Part shown: positions 7,190 through 15,212 of the stretch, one piece after another
Position numbering within the stretch: position 1 is the first letter of the stretch
Layout: the number at the start of each line of letters is the position of its first letter
Assembly: GCA_022424925.1 (NCBI GenBank)
Contig: JAKMGM010000100.1
Location: 1-15,212, forward strand
DNA: 15,212 nucleotides
Direction of reading: 5' to 3'
DNA from: Candidatus Poseidoniaceae archaeon
GTDB lineage: Archaea > Thermoplasmatota > Poseidoniia > Poseidoniales > Poseidoniaceae
Made by a program: the position numbers and the translations under genes
The notes under the pieces: generated by a model
What the model saw: the letters and a program-made list of their open reading frames with translations, nothing else
Told to the model about the DNA's origin: nothing
Databases searched by the model: none

Positions 7190-8803
7190 TCAAGCATTTG
7201 GTGAAGATGATGAAGTCTGCCTTCGATGAACGGAATCTGCATCGTCTGAACCTGATGGAGGGTCGTTCCAATCTTCATCGCCAGGTAACACGAGTCCTTC
7301 GCCGAGACCAACAAGTTGTCCGGCCAATTGACGCTGCCGAATCACCAATTCTTGCCAATTGTATTCTTCGTCTTTCCAGGCTCTCCATCGGCGCATGGAA
7401 CGTGAACTTGTTACCAAACGTGCGTACAAACGAAGGTGTAATTTGGCGGAAGTTGGCCACCATATGAAGAACAGAAGGAATACCAAGACGAGCGGAAGGT
7501 CGGTTAACATGGCAAGCAACCAGTGCATCTGCAGCAATTCATTAACAGGGCTTGAAGTCGCTAGAAGCATCCATGAAAGCGCACCTGAAGCAATAATCCA
7601 CCACAGGGGGAAAAAGACGACTGCAGTAAGAACTTTCAAAGTCCCGATAATCGATTGCTCCGCACCACGCTTTTTCATGATGTTGACCGCAATGGCGTTT
7701 CCACGGTACGGGACAAGGTTTCCAAACACTGCACTCCAAGTAATGAGTCCAAACATCCAAACACCGGCCCAAAGCCAGGAGAGCAACACTTTAGCAGAAG
7801 CAACTTTGGTGAGTTGCTCGGGTCGTGCATCGACATCAAAAGGGGTGATGTTTCGCTCATCTAAGTGCTCAAAATGCGTTTCACAATCGTGAACGAGTTG
7901 CTTTGTTTTGGATGAATCTTCTTGCGCAAGATATTCCCATCCGGCACGAAGCCTTCGGGCACCCAATACAGACTCAGCATAGGATGGTTTCACCAGTTTA
8001 CTTCCAGTTTGTCGGGCTTTTTCAGCATAAACCAAACTTCTGCCTTTCCAAATCAGAGTGCGTTCCCTCCATGTGGTTTTCGAAAGGCTCGCACGGTTCA
8101 ATTCAACGCCAATCGATTGCGTCACTTTACCAACCCATTCCCTGTCCAGAACATCTTGTTCTGCGCTGTCCTCCACAAGTGGAGGTGTTGCGTCAAATTC
8201 CATAACCCGCTCAACCACAACTGCTGCTCTTTCGCGGAAGGTTTGAGATTCTGAATAGTGCAGGCCTACGGGCACCAACTGGGGTTCAGCGCGCCCTTCT
8301 GCCTCGGCTTTTCGGCGAGCTGCAAGTAAGATTCGTGCGGCACCTGAACGGGCACGCTTCACTGAAGAATCAGTATGAGTCGTGCCTTCCGGGAATATGA
8401 TTAAACGACCGCCCTGGGATACAACAGAAGCAACGTGATCCAACTGAAGTTCATTTCGTTGTTTTGCAGCCCCGGCGTCCTCTGCATCTTGGGGCCGTTC
8501 AATGGGCACACCTCCTGCCCCGCGTATAACTCGGCCAAGAAGAGGGACTTCAAACAGGGTGTGTTTCGCAATCATCGAAACCTTTCCAGGAAGTGAGGCG
8601 TGCAGGAGCATTGGGTCGATGAGGCCACTTGGATGCCAAGCAATGAAGATGAGTCCACCTTCCTTTGGCAAATTTTCATCATCGACGATGTTAATTTCAC
8701 GGAACCAGATATTGACCAATGACCTCGATAATCTTCGAACCAGTCTGTATATTCGATTCAAGCGTGGATGCTCTGGCCCTTTGGGATCCACAGGCCATTG
8801 CAT
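7190..8803 (-). CDS. GPAT/PlsC-type glycerolipid acyltransferase with C-terminal membrane helices
   Basis: The likely reaction is transfer of an acyl chain to glycerol-3-phosphate or its 1-acyl form at the inner face of the membrane. Seen in 537 residues: motif I HPSGLIDP (His57, Asp63, spaced as in the HPNSLLD-type GPAT-like branch rather than strict HX4D), motif II GGVPIERP (97-104), motif III FPEGTTH (137-143) and motif IV LVPVGLHY (176-183). A helical region follows, then three membrane helices (about 338-362, 388-415, 427-449) and a charged tail. The helices and length resemble long GPAT-like acyltransferases rather than a short 240-residue PlsC. Start: ATG 8803 behind AGGTGAG. It lies 50 bases after the protease gene and before the redox operon, with no obvious functional link. 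In an archaeon it is notable because classical archaeal lipids are ether-linked. Exact acceptor specificity is unknown. Confidence 0.88.
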   Translation of the reverse strand: MQWPVDPKGPEHPRLNRIYRLVRRLSRSLVNIWFREINIVDDENLPKEGGLIFIAWHPSGLIDPMLLHASLPGKVSMIAKHTLFEVPLLGRVIRGAGGVPIERPQDAEDAGAAKQRNELQLDHVASVVSQGGRLIIFPEGTTHTDSSVKRARSGAARILLAARRKAEAEGRAEPQLVPVGLHYSESQTFRERAAVVVERVMEFDATPPLVEDSAEQDVLDREWVGKVTQSIGVELNRASLSKTTWRERTLIWKGRSLVYAEKARQTGSKLVKPSYAESVLGARRLRAGWEYLAQEDSSKTKQLVHDCETHFEHLDERNITPFDVDARPEQLTKVASAKVLLSWLWAGVWMFGLITWSAVFGNLVPYRGNAIAVNIMKKRGAEQSIIGTLKVLTAVVFFPLWWIIASGALSWMLLATSSPVNELLQMHWLLAMLTDLPLVLVFLLFFIWWPTSAKLHLRLYARLVTSSRSMRRWRAWKDEEYNWQELVIRQRQLAGQLVGLGEGLVLPGDEDWNDPPSGSDDADSVHRRQTSSSSPNA

Positions 8804-8806
8804 GAA

Positions 8807-8838
8807 CTCACCTGCGAGTTCGGACTTTTAGTATATTT
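8807..8838 (-). promoter_or_regulatory. TATA-like box and RBS ahead of the acyltransferase gene
   Basis: In the 50-base gap after the protease gene the minus strand has AAATATAC (8838-8831), about 31 bases before the ATG at 8803, then AGGTGAG (8813-8807) just ahead of it. A start site 25 bases from the box would fall at about 8809, making an almost leaderless message that would lose part of the Shine-Dalgarno. The gene may therefore be read both from here and by read-through from the protease gene. Confidence 0.35.
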
Positions 8839-8853
8839 GTGGGACAGAAGATT

Positions 8854-10869
8854 CTAAGACGACGATCGCTCTTCCTCATCGACTTGTTGTGCAATGACTT
8901 CAGTCATCTCTTCATCACCAAGGGAATTGAAATCTATTCCAGCAAGCGTCCCTTCATCTTTGTTTGTAATCACGTTAATCACAAGGAGAACGATGAGGAA
9001 AAGGACGACAAAAACGCCAACTCCAAGAAGCATCGAAGCGCTCGAAACCCCATCTCCATTGGATTGTGATTCGTAAGCTGAGGCTGTATCCATCAGCATG
9101 ATGTTTGCTGTGATCAATGGGGATGAGGTGTGGCCGCCTGTGTCGTTGGCTTTGATGCCGCGAATGGAAATGGTGTGGTTGCCATCAAGTGAGGTTCCCG
9201 GCAGATGTTCAAGTTGTTCGATGATGTCTAAAGCAGTCAGTGTACCCGTGGTGTCACCTGCATCGAATGTATGGATATTGGTCCAATCATCACGAAGGTG
9301 ATTGCTTCGCCACTGAATCGTGTCAACACTGCCGGTCGCAGAGTAGCTCAAAAGGTCATCAGGATACATGTGAATTCTGTTGTCCTCGCCGATGGAGGTG
9401 GAGAGCATGACTTCCAAAGAAGGGTCAAACTCAAAATCACGTTCAGCAGATTCGTAAACGGCTTCAAGAGCCCGAACTTCACCGTGACCGTAAACGTTGT
9501 TTTGTCGATTCTTGGTGACTAAATGTTGTACATCATTATCATCGCATCCATCAACTCCGGCTGCGTCGCCCATGTAGGTGCAAGCGCGGTATTCAGCCGT
9601 TTCTTGCATGATATTACGAACTTCAAACGGTGTTAAATCGGGATTGGCTTGGAGCATCAAGGCTGCAACGCCTGCAGCACCGGGTGTAGCCATGGAAGTT
9701 CCCGACATGTCGGTATATTGGTCTCCGGAATTGTATTGAACTGACATGACCGAAGAACCCACAAATGCAACGTTTGGCTTCACGCGATTTTCTTCAGTTG
9801 GGCCTTGACTCGAATAGATTGCAATACTGGAATCTTTGTCTAAAGCTCCAACTGTGATGGCGTCTTCCGCACTTCCTGGAGTACCGATTGTACCTCGTCC
9901 TGCCGAGTTTCCAGCAGCGATAAACAGAGCGATGTCGTTGTAAACCATTTCATTAGCCATGCGATTGACGCTGTCTTCTTCGGAAGAAGTCCACTCGATA
10001 AGACCAAAACCTCCAAGCGACATTGAGGCTGCTCGAATGTTGTATTCATATCGATTATCAACTGTCCATTCCATCCCTGCCATCACGGTAGCAAACGAAC
10101 CTGAGCCAGCCGCGTCAAGAACCTTGACGCCAACGAGGAACGCTTGTGGAGCCATCCCAATGTGGTCATAGTTTGGCGCCCCTGTACCCGCAGTTGTTCC
10201 AGCGCAGTGTGAACCGTGACCTTGGTCATCGTATGGGAACACTTCAGTCCCGTTGACGAGGCTGGGGTTGTTGACGGGGTCGTAGAACGCAATCACTTTC
10301 GGATCGTTTGTTGAGTTATCATCGTCCATATCATCGAGACTTGCGTGAGCACCGTCGATTCCGGTATCAATGATGGCAACAGTTGTACCTGAACCGTCAT
10401 ATCCAGTGTCGGTCCAAACGGTGTCGACACCGTGCAGCACCGCTGCATCACCGTTGGTAACCGAGAGCAGACCATCGAGTTCGAGCATGACTACACCTGG
10501 AAGGATTGATGCATCGAGGATTCGGTCGACGGGGACTCTGCCTGCTAACGCATCGATATACTCGAGCGTCCACTGATGGGTGTAACCAATTTCTCGCTCA
10601 AGCATAGCGATTTCTTCTGCACCGGGCGTATGGTCGAAGTCAATGATGAGAGGGAGCGTGTTGTCTTCATCAAGGAAGTAAGGGCTATCCTTGTGAACTT
10701 CAATCATGTCACCGATTCCATTGCCGTTTCGGTCAACAGTCGTTTCGACCCACCATCCATCTTCAGTGGATGGTTCTGTGTCGTTCGAAACGGGAACGGC
10801 CATAGCCAATGTTGGCAAGACCATAATACTCAAACACAGGAAAGTTATTGCTTTGCGGGTTCCAAACAT
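8854..10869 (-). CDS. secreted, membrane-anchored subtilisin-like serine protease (S8 family)
   Basis: This 671-residue protease probably cleaves proteins outside the cell. Seen: a signal peptide (1-24, ending TLAMA), an EF-hand-like loop DRNGNGIGD (about 46-54), an I9-like propeptide region (about 72-135), then the S8 domain with Asp168 (IIDTGID), His218 (GHGSHCAG), oxyanion Asn321 (AAGNS) and Ser392 (GTSMATPG). The catalytic set is complete. A beta-rich domain follows (about 500-605), then a membrane helix (about 612-635) and a 36-residue acidic tail, presumably cytoplasmic. Start: ATG 10869 has GGTGA 4 bases upstream and gives a proper signal peptide. A longer frame to 11370 runs antisense through the divergent gene and is rejected. 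Several cysteines (HCAG; ACTYMG; DGCDDND) may form disulfides. Secreted peptidases of this plan are common in protein-degrading marine archaea. Confidence 0.93.
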   Translation of the reverse strand: MFGTRKAITFLCLSIMVLPTLAMAVPVSNDTEPSTEDGWWVETTVDRNGNGIGDMIEVHKDSPYFLDEDNTLPLIIDFDHTPGAEEIAMLEREIGYTHQWTLEYIDALAGRVPVDRILDASILPGVVMLELDGLLSVTNGDAAVLHGVDTVWTDTGYDGSGTTVAIIDTGIDGAHASLDDMDDDNSTNDPKVIAFYDPVNNPSLVNGTEVFPYDDQGHGSHCAGTTAGTGAPNYDHIGMAPQAFLVGVKVLDAAGSGSFATVMAGMEWTVDNRYEYNIRAASMSLGGFGLIEWTSSEEDSVNRMANEMVYNDIALFIAAGNSAGRGTIGTPGSAEDAITVGALDKDSSIAIYSSQGPTEENRVKPNVAFVGSSVMSVQYNSGDQYTDMSGTSMATPGAAGVAALMLQANPDLTPFEVRNIMQETAEYRACTYMGDAAGVDGCDDNDVQHLVTKNRQNNVYGHGEVRALEAVYESAERDFEFDPSLEVMLSTSIGEDNRIHMYPDDLLSYSATGSVDTIQWRSNHLRDDWTNIHTFDAGDTTGTLTALDIIEQLEHLPGTSLDGNHTISIRGIKANDTGGHTSSPLITANIMLMDTASAYESQSNGDGVSSASMLLGVGVFVVLFLIVLLVINVITNKDEGTLAGIDFNSLGDEEMTEVIAQQVDEEERSSS

Positions 10870-10873
10870 TTCT

Positions 10874-10878
10874 TCACC
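10874..10878 (-). promoter_or_regulatory. GGTGA ribosome binding site deciding the protease start
   Basis: GGTGA lies 4 bases before the ATG at 10869. The next upstream in-frame ATG (10902) has no such site and would put 11 extra residues ahead of the signal peptide. This supports 10869 as the start. Confidence 0.6.
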
Positions 10879-10974
10879 GACCTTCCCAAACCAGTTCGAC
10901 ATTTGAACCCATTGAATAACAGTGTACCTCGCATGAGACAGCCACAAAGGCCGTAATGAAGAAAAATACGGGTC

Positions 10975-10987
10975 AAAAGTTAATACT
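10975..10987 (+). promoter_or_regulatory. TATA-like promoter of the giant membrane-protein gene, in a divergent intergenic region
   Basis: The sequence from 10870 to 11005 separates two divergent genes and has no gene of its own. On the plus strand, an A-rich stretch followed by TTAATACT (about 10980-10987) sits about 25 bases before the ATG at 11006, the distance expected for a leaderless archaeal transcript. No Shine-Dalgarno precedes this ATG, which fits. For the minus-strand protease I see only vague A/T-rich candidates. Confidence 0.4.
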
Positions 10988-11005
10988 TCCAGGATTAAAA
11001 AGAAC

Positions 11006-14000
11006 ATGTTCACTATGCCTGCTCCACGACGAACAGCCCCGAGACGACAAGCGGAATCTTCATTGAATCGAATGAATGAAAACCAGCTTTTATCCGAGAA
11101 TGGAACCATCTTCACCGGCTCTGCTCGTGATGAGAAGCCACTGATTGTCCGAAACCCCACCGACCAGTTTGATTTCCAAAACAGTGCCGAAAAAAGCCTG
11201 ATGAAGTTCTCGCAACTGATTATGATGGGAATTGCTCTGGCGGCAATATGGGGTGGCTTGTTTAGCATTGCTTTTGCCGATGATGCAACCAATTCCGATT
11301 TCCTCATCTTGTTTTTGGGTGGATTTTTATCTGCAGGAATTGCCATTGGTTGGATTGCAGCACAAAGCAAAAAAAACGACTATGTTCTCTATGAAGTCCA
11401 AGACTACATGCTCGGAATAGGGATTTTCTTTGCCACGGTAGGCACGGTATGGGGTTCACGATGGCTGATTGGTTTCCTTACCGGTGAAGGAATAACCGAT
11501 ATGTTTGGTGCGCAAGAAGAATTCCTTGCCGGTGGATGGACTGATGCAGAGAGTGAGAAGTGGGTCGATTGGCATCCGAACGCGAACGGCATCTATGTCC
11601 AAACAGCGGCTGTACTCGCACTTATATTCGCGGAAATTCAACTGTTCAAGCGGTTCAAGGGAACGACTGGTTTTGGTCGTGCAGTTGCAGCCTATGCACC
11701 AATACTCATTTTGGTTGCAGCAGGAATGGGGCCATGGATGCGCTGGACAGATAACGTGATTTCGTATGAAATGGGAATCTCTCTTATTTTGTTGTGCTTC
11801 GCATCGATGGAAATGGCACTGCGTTCAAACAAAGCTCTCAACTTTGTTGTCGTTGCTGTTGTATCCGGCCTTACCCCAATTTTGTTTGAATTGTTCAACA
11901 CCAATGCCGAAGTTGGTGGCGAAGGCGGTGCGCTCTCTTTACTGGTTTTTATCATCGCTATTCAGGGATACTATGCTTCGAAGGAAGAACTCCGTTCAGG
12001 ATTGATACAAAAAGCATCAATTGTGCTTATCGGAGAAATTGTCTTTGCGATGTTTATCGCTCGAACGCAAAATCTTAATCTCCATCTCGGCCCGATTAAA
12101 TCTACAGAATTGGGTATTGACCATCTGTTCGGTTTGAGTGTTGCACTTTGGATTGCAGTCCTTGCGTTCTATTTCCCAGCAGTCCAGCAGCGGCGAGTTC
12201 CTTGGATGCCGATTGGCTTAGCAGCAGCCTTAGTGGTACTGCCCAACGACGGTAGCGTTCTGCCCTGGGCAATTTCTTTGTTCATGATTCCGTACATGCT
12301 TTTCATAGCAAAGGCAACCCGGCGCTGGGTTGCAGACTACACGTTCGCAACGCTTGCAGTCGCGTATTTCTTAACCGATGTCATTGCGAACATCGAAGAA
12401 ATCCCGCTTGCGCAAACATTTGGATACGACGGCATGCATATCGTCATTCCAATCGCATTGTTCACAATATCGGAAATCGCTCGTAGAAAAGAGAAGATTT
12501 CTCCATGGACACACCTGGTAATGCTTGCCTCCTTGGTACTGTCGAGAACAATTCTACAAGCCGAAGAATGGTTTATGCCTTGGATCTTCATCGCTTACAT
12601 GCTCTACATCGCACGAGATTCGTTCTCAAAGCTTACAGAAGACAGCCCATGGGAAAATAAATTGCAAGCGACGTTTATCGTCATTATCGCCAATGTTTCT
12701 ATGATTCTTCTTGCGCTACTTGACCGGCTAGATGTACCCTCGATTATGGATACTGCATCCTTACCTGAACATTTCAATTACCAAATCTTTTTGCTCGGCG
12801 CAGCGACATACATCTTACTGTACAGGAGCCGAACTATAGAATTAGATGCTGGACTACTTTTCAATTGGACAAAGCGTTTCGCATCAAACTCACCCGCCTA
12901 TGATAACGCAACGAATACGTGGAATATGTCAAAAACCGATACCACAGAACTGCTCGAAGACTGGCAAGAAACAAACAGTTGGACGCAACTCACTCGTTTT
13001 TCGTTACTGTTACCGTTTATGATGATGAGTCTCAGTTTGGTAAGTATGTCAAACCCCTGGGATGGGTTTGATGAAATGGGCTCGGAATCACTGATCAAAT
13101 ACCCATGGATTCTCTTGCTGTTCGTCCCGGTATACGGACTGGTTCATGAAATACGAAACATGGAAGTCATCTCTTCAGTTGCACGTTCTGCAGGCGTATG
13201 GGTGTTGTTTGCTGTCGCCTTACCTGTTTCATTGAGTTTCAAAATCATCAAAGATGAAATGCTCTACATGAGCGAATACGCAGATAGTGCATGGCTGCCA
13301 GTACCCATTGTACTGGATGTACTTTTGCTAAGTGCCCCATTGTATGTCAACAATCTCATCACAAAACGAGGGATAGATGACAACCACTTGTCGGTGAATG
13401 CAGATGTATGGGCAATGCTTGGTTTAGTTGCCTTTGCTTGTCTTGACACCTCTGGTGGCCTGTTGCTCCTAACAATGCTCGGTTTGGTGACGGTTCGTTC
13501 AGTTCGCCACCGTCACGTGGTACCGCTACTGCTGTCACCTGCAGTGTTTATTTTACTTCAAGCAACTTGGATAAACACCGCAGGAATTGCGCGACTTGTA
13601 TTCGAATCTTTCAATTCCTTTTCCTATGATTTCACGGAACAAGGGTTCCTCGGGCTCCCTCGAATATGCGGCGTTCTTATCGCTGGCCAAATGACCTATG
13701 CGATCATTATGGACAACCGTTTAGTCAAAGACAGTGATTCAGGACGAATGCCAATTCCCTGGTACGGGATGTGGGGATGGGCCTTGGTCGGTGTGCTTTC
13801 TGCGTCGACAAGCGTTGGGTGGATTCCAGCCATATTCTTTGCTTACCTCATGGTGAACTCATGGCTTAATGGAAGCATTCGTGACCTACCATTCCTTCAT
13901 TTTGGATTCATGGTGAGTTTGATTATTGGAATGATTATCGAAGACGTGAATGTTACATTCACACAAGCATTTTCATGGAGTGCTTTACTCACTGCATTGG

Positions 14001-15212
14001 TTGCACTAGGTTTTAGCTCGATGGACAGCAGAGGGATTCTGTTCAAGAATGTCCCAGCGTCAATGGAGGAGTTTTACACCGAAGAAAAAAGGCTTGAAAT
14101 TTCAAACACCATCTACATCGTAACGTACGTGCTGTTTATTCTCAGTTTTGAAGTGTTCATGGGCATTGGAACCGTATTAGGTGCGATTATTCTTACTCGA
14201 GATATTCTTGTGAAAGGATACACGACTGCCGTACTTTTTGCACCAGCAATTCACGGGTTAGCTCTTTCAAATCTGCTGATACAACTCAGCATTGACTCGC
14301 TACCCCAAGGTGTACTGCTGGGAGGCTTCTTGTTCATCGAAGGCATGAGCATCCTGTGGCTTTCTCTTCAAAACGATCGAGTTTACGACTTGGAGGCCTT
14401 TGAATGGGGCGATGATAACGAATTCCTCGACTTCATGGACCGGCTAGGAATCTCGGGTGTGCTGTACACGTTATCTGGAATCATGCTGCTGTTTTCTGAC
14501 CTTGAAGCAATGACATTAGGGTGGTTGCTAACGACCGCAGTCCTCATTGCCGTAGGAATGCAAGGCTATGCGCCGGATAACGAAGCCAGATGGCGTCGAA
14601 TAATCGGTGGCTATGGTTCAATTTTTTCATTCATCGCCTTTAGCAGCGAGATAGAAAACGATACAATGCAATCACTCTCATGGATTGGCGTTGGCCTCAT
14701 CGCTTTGGGTTGGGGATTCTTGATGATGCAGCGACTTGATGATGATGAAGGAATATACTCGAATGATGACCGAAATACAAACTCGTTGCCATCCGATCCA
14801 ACCGAAGTAGAGGTGGAGAAAACGCTCACTATTCCTGAACCAGTGACTGAAGACGATTCTTTCGAAGAGAGCCGAATGGACGACGATGAAGACAACGATG
14901 AGGATGAATCGGAGGAGACTGAAACACGTCAAAGCGATGAGGATTCCTTCGAGGAGAGCCAAATGGATGACGATGAGGACGCATCGGAACAGACTGAAAC
15001 CAGCCAAAACAAAACGGTTCCTCGCCTGAAAAACCTACAACTGTCTTCGAACATAGAGACCAATCATGAATTCGAGATACGACTACCGCCGGGTAAACTG
15101 GAAGCAATTCTCCAGTCGGTTCAAGGAACACCGCACGATGGGTTCAAGCCGGTTGTTAGCGTACATGAAAACGGTAAAATCGTTATCGATTGGGTCGAGT
15201 TAACATCAGTAT
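11006..15212 (+). CDS. giant polytopic membrane protein of unknown function, cut by window edge
   Basis: I do not recognise this protein. The frame is open from the ATG at 11006 to the window edge, 1,402 codons without a stop. Seen: a basic N-terminus with PRRTAPRRQ, a first membrane helix at about residues 67-90, then very many hydrophobic segments, probably 25-35, with short polar loops up to about residue 1243. An acidic Asp/Glu/Ser-rich stretch follows (about 1244-1335), containing a duplicated unit, and then a predicted beta-type soluble region starting near FEIRLPPGKL that runs off the end. I see no catalytic or transport motif; a glycosyltransferase, a DUF2339-like protein or a polymer exporter are possible but unsupported. 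ATG 11015 is an alternative start; neither has a ribosome binding site and leaderless translation is likely. It is transcribed divergently from the protease gene. Confidence 0.8.
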   Translation, partial: MFTMPAPRRTAPRRQAESSLNRMNENQLLSENGTIFTGSARDEKPLIVRNPTDQFDFQNSAEKSLMKFSQLIMMGIALAAIWGGLFSIAFADDATNSDFLILFLGGFLSAGIAIGWIAAQSKKNDYVLYEVQDYMLGIGIFFATVGTVWGSRWLIGFLTGEGITDMFGAQEEFLAGGWTDAESEKWVDWHPNANGIYVQTAAVLALIFAEIQLFKRFKGTTGFGRAVAAYAPILILVAAGMGPWMRWTDNVISYEMGISLILLCFASMEMALRSNKALNFVVVAVVSGLTPILFELFNTNAEVGGEGGALSLLVFIIAIQGYYASKEELRSGLIQKASIVLIGEIVFAMFIARTQNLNLHLGPIKSTELGIDHLFGLSVALWIAVLAFYFPAVQQRRVPWMPIGLAAALVVLPNDGSVLPWAISLFMIPYMLFIAKATRRWVADYTFATLAVAYFLTDVIANIEEIPLAQTFGYDGMHIVIPIALFTISEIARRKEKISPWTHLVMLASLVLSRTILQAEEWFMPWIFIAYMLYIARDSFSKLTEDSPWENKLQATFIVIIANVSMILLALLDRLDVPSIMDTASLPEHFNYQIFLLGAATYILLYRSRTIELDAGLLFNWTKRFASNSPAYDNATNTWNMSKTDTTELLEDWQETNSWTQLTRFSLLLPFMMMSLSLVSMSNPWDGFDEMGSESLIKYPWILLLFVPVYGLVHEIRNMEVISSVARSAGVWVLFAVALPVSLSFKIIKDEMLYMSEYADSAWLPVPIVLDVLLLSAPLYVNNLITKRGIDDNHLSVNADVWAMLGLVAFACLDTSGGLLLLTMLGLVTVRSVRHRHVVPLLLSPAVFILLQATWINTAGIARLVFESFNSFSYDFTEQGFLGLPRICGVLIAGQMTYAIIMDNRLVKDSDSGRMPIPWYGMWGWALVGVLSASTSVGWIPAIFFAYLMVNSWLNGSIRDLPFLHFGFMVSLIIGMIIEDVNVTFTQAFSWSALLTALVALGFSSMDSRGILFKNVPASMEEFYTEEKRLEISNTIYIVTYVLFILSFEVFMGIGTVLGAIILTRDILVKGYTTAVLFAPAIHGLALSNLLIQLSIDSLPQGVLLGGFLFIEGMSILWLSLQNDRVYDLEAFEWGDDNEFLDFMDRLGISGVLYTLSGIMLLFSDLEAMTLGWLLTTAVLIAVGMQGYAPDNEARWRRIIGGYGSIFSFIAFSSEIENDTMQSLSWIGVGLIALGWGFLMMQRLDDDEGIYSNDDRNTNSLPSDPTEVEVEKTLTIPEPVTEDDSFEESRMDDDEDNDEDESEETETRQSDEDSFEESQMDDDEDASEQTETSQNKTVPRLKNLQLSSNIETNHEFEIRLPPGKLEAILQSVQGTPHDGFKPVVSVHENGKIVIDWVELTSV
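14852..15010 (+). repeat. two tandem copies of an acidic coding repeat
   Basis: Two adjacent in-frame units (14852-14935, 28 residues; 14936-15010, 25 residues) share the pattern DSFEES-x-MDDDED...SE-x-TET-x-Q. The second lacks 3 residues of the Asp/Glu run. They form part of a charged linker between the membrane domain and a soluble C-terminal region. The near-identical DNA suggests a fairly recent duplication. Confidence 0.75.

Noticed and set aside
7116..7271. Longer small subunit from a TTG at 7271
   Set aside because: It would overlap the acyltransferase gene by about 80 bases and adds a basic stretch with no family resemblance. An ATG at 7151 remains possible.
7359..7892. Plus-strand frame of 177 codons inside the acyltransferase gene
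   Set aside because: Antisense shadow; the opposite strand encodes clear membrane helices.
10870..11370. N-terminal extension of the protease frame by 167 residues
   Set aside because: It runs antisense to the start of the divergent membrane-protein gene, and the signal peptide and GGTGA site mark 10869 as the start.
14852..15010. CRISPR or non-coding repeat array
   Set aside because: There are only two adjacent in-frame units without spacers, inside a long open frame.

Overview
The window most resembles a planktonic marine archaeon, probably Marine Group II / Poseidoniia. This is inferred, not proven. Supporting signs are GGTGA- and GGAGGTG-type ribosome binding sites, several TATA-like boxes at archaeal distances, secreted proteins anchored by a C-terminal membrane helix, a subtilase with an EF-hand-like calcium loop, and a GPAT/PlsC-type acyltransferase of the sort reported in Group II genomes. 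Seven genes lie on the minus strand and one on the plus strand. I see no RNA gene, insertion sequence, CRISPR array or broken gene.

Layout, left to right. Bases 1-1564 (minus) hold most of a DUF4350-like membrane protein that runs off the left edge. Bases 1565-1744 are non-coding, with oligo-T tracts and a probable promoter. Bases 1745-7115 (minus) hold a compact operon. It encodes the [2Fe-2S], molybdopterin and FAD/[4Fe-4S] subunits of a molybdenum hydroxylase resembling 4-hydroxybenzoyl-CoA reductase, followed 6 bases later by a secreted, C-terminally anchored Ig-like surface protein. Bases 7190-8803 (minus) encode a GPAT/PlsC-type acyltransferase with three C-terminal membrane helices. 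Bases 8854-10869 (minus) encode a membrane-anchored subtilisin-like protease. A divergent intergenic region of about 136 bases follows. From 11006 (plus) to the right edge runs a giant polytopic membrane protein of more than 1,400 residues, with an acidic repeat tail and the start of a soluble domain.

How the genes fit together. The three redox subunits clearly form one cytoplasmic complex: FAD and FeS subunits pass electrons to or from the molybdenum site. Both internal junctions are TGATG stop/start overlaps, so translation is probably coupled. The subunit features (an HcrB-like cysteine-rich insertion; Ser where the purine-binding Glu of xanthine dehydrogenase would be) argue for an aromatic, CoA-ester or other non-purine substrate. 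The surface protein is fused to this operon by spacing alone and its role is unknown. The acyltransferase points to acyl-ester phospholipid chemistry. The protease probably degrades protein outside the cell. The giant membrane protein is the least explained gene of the window.
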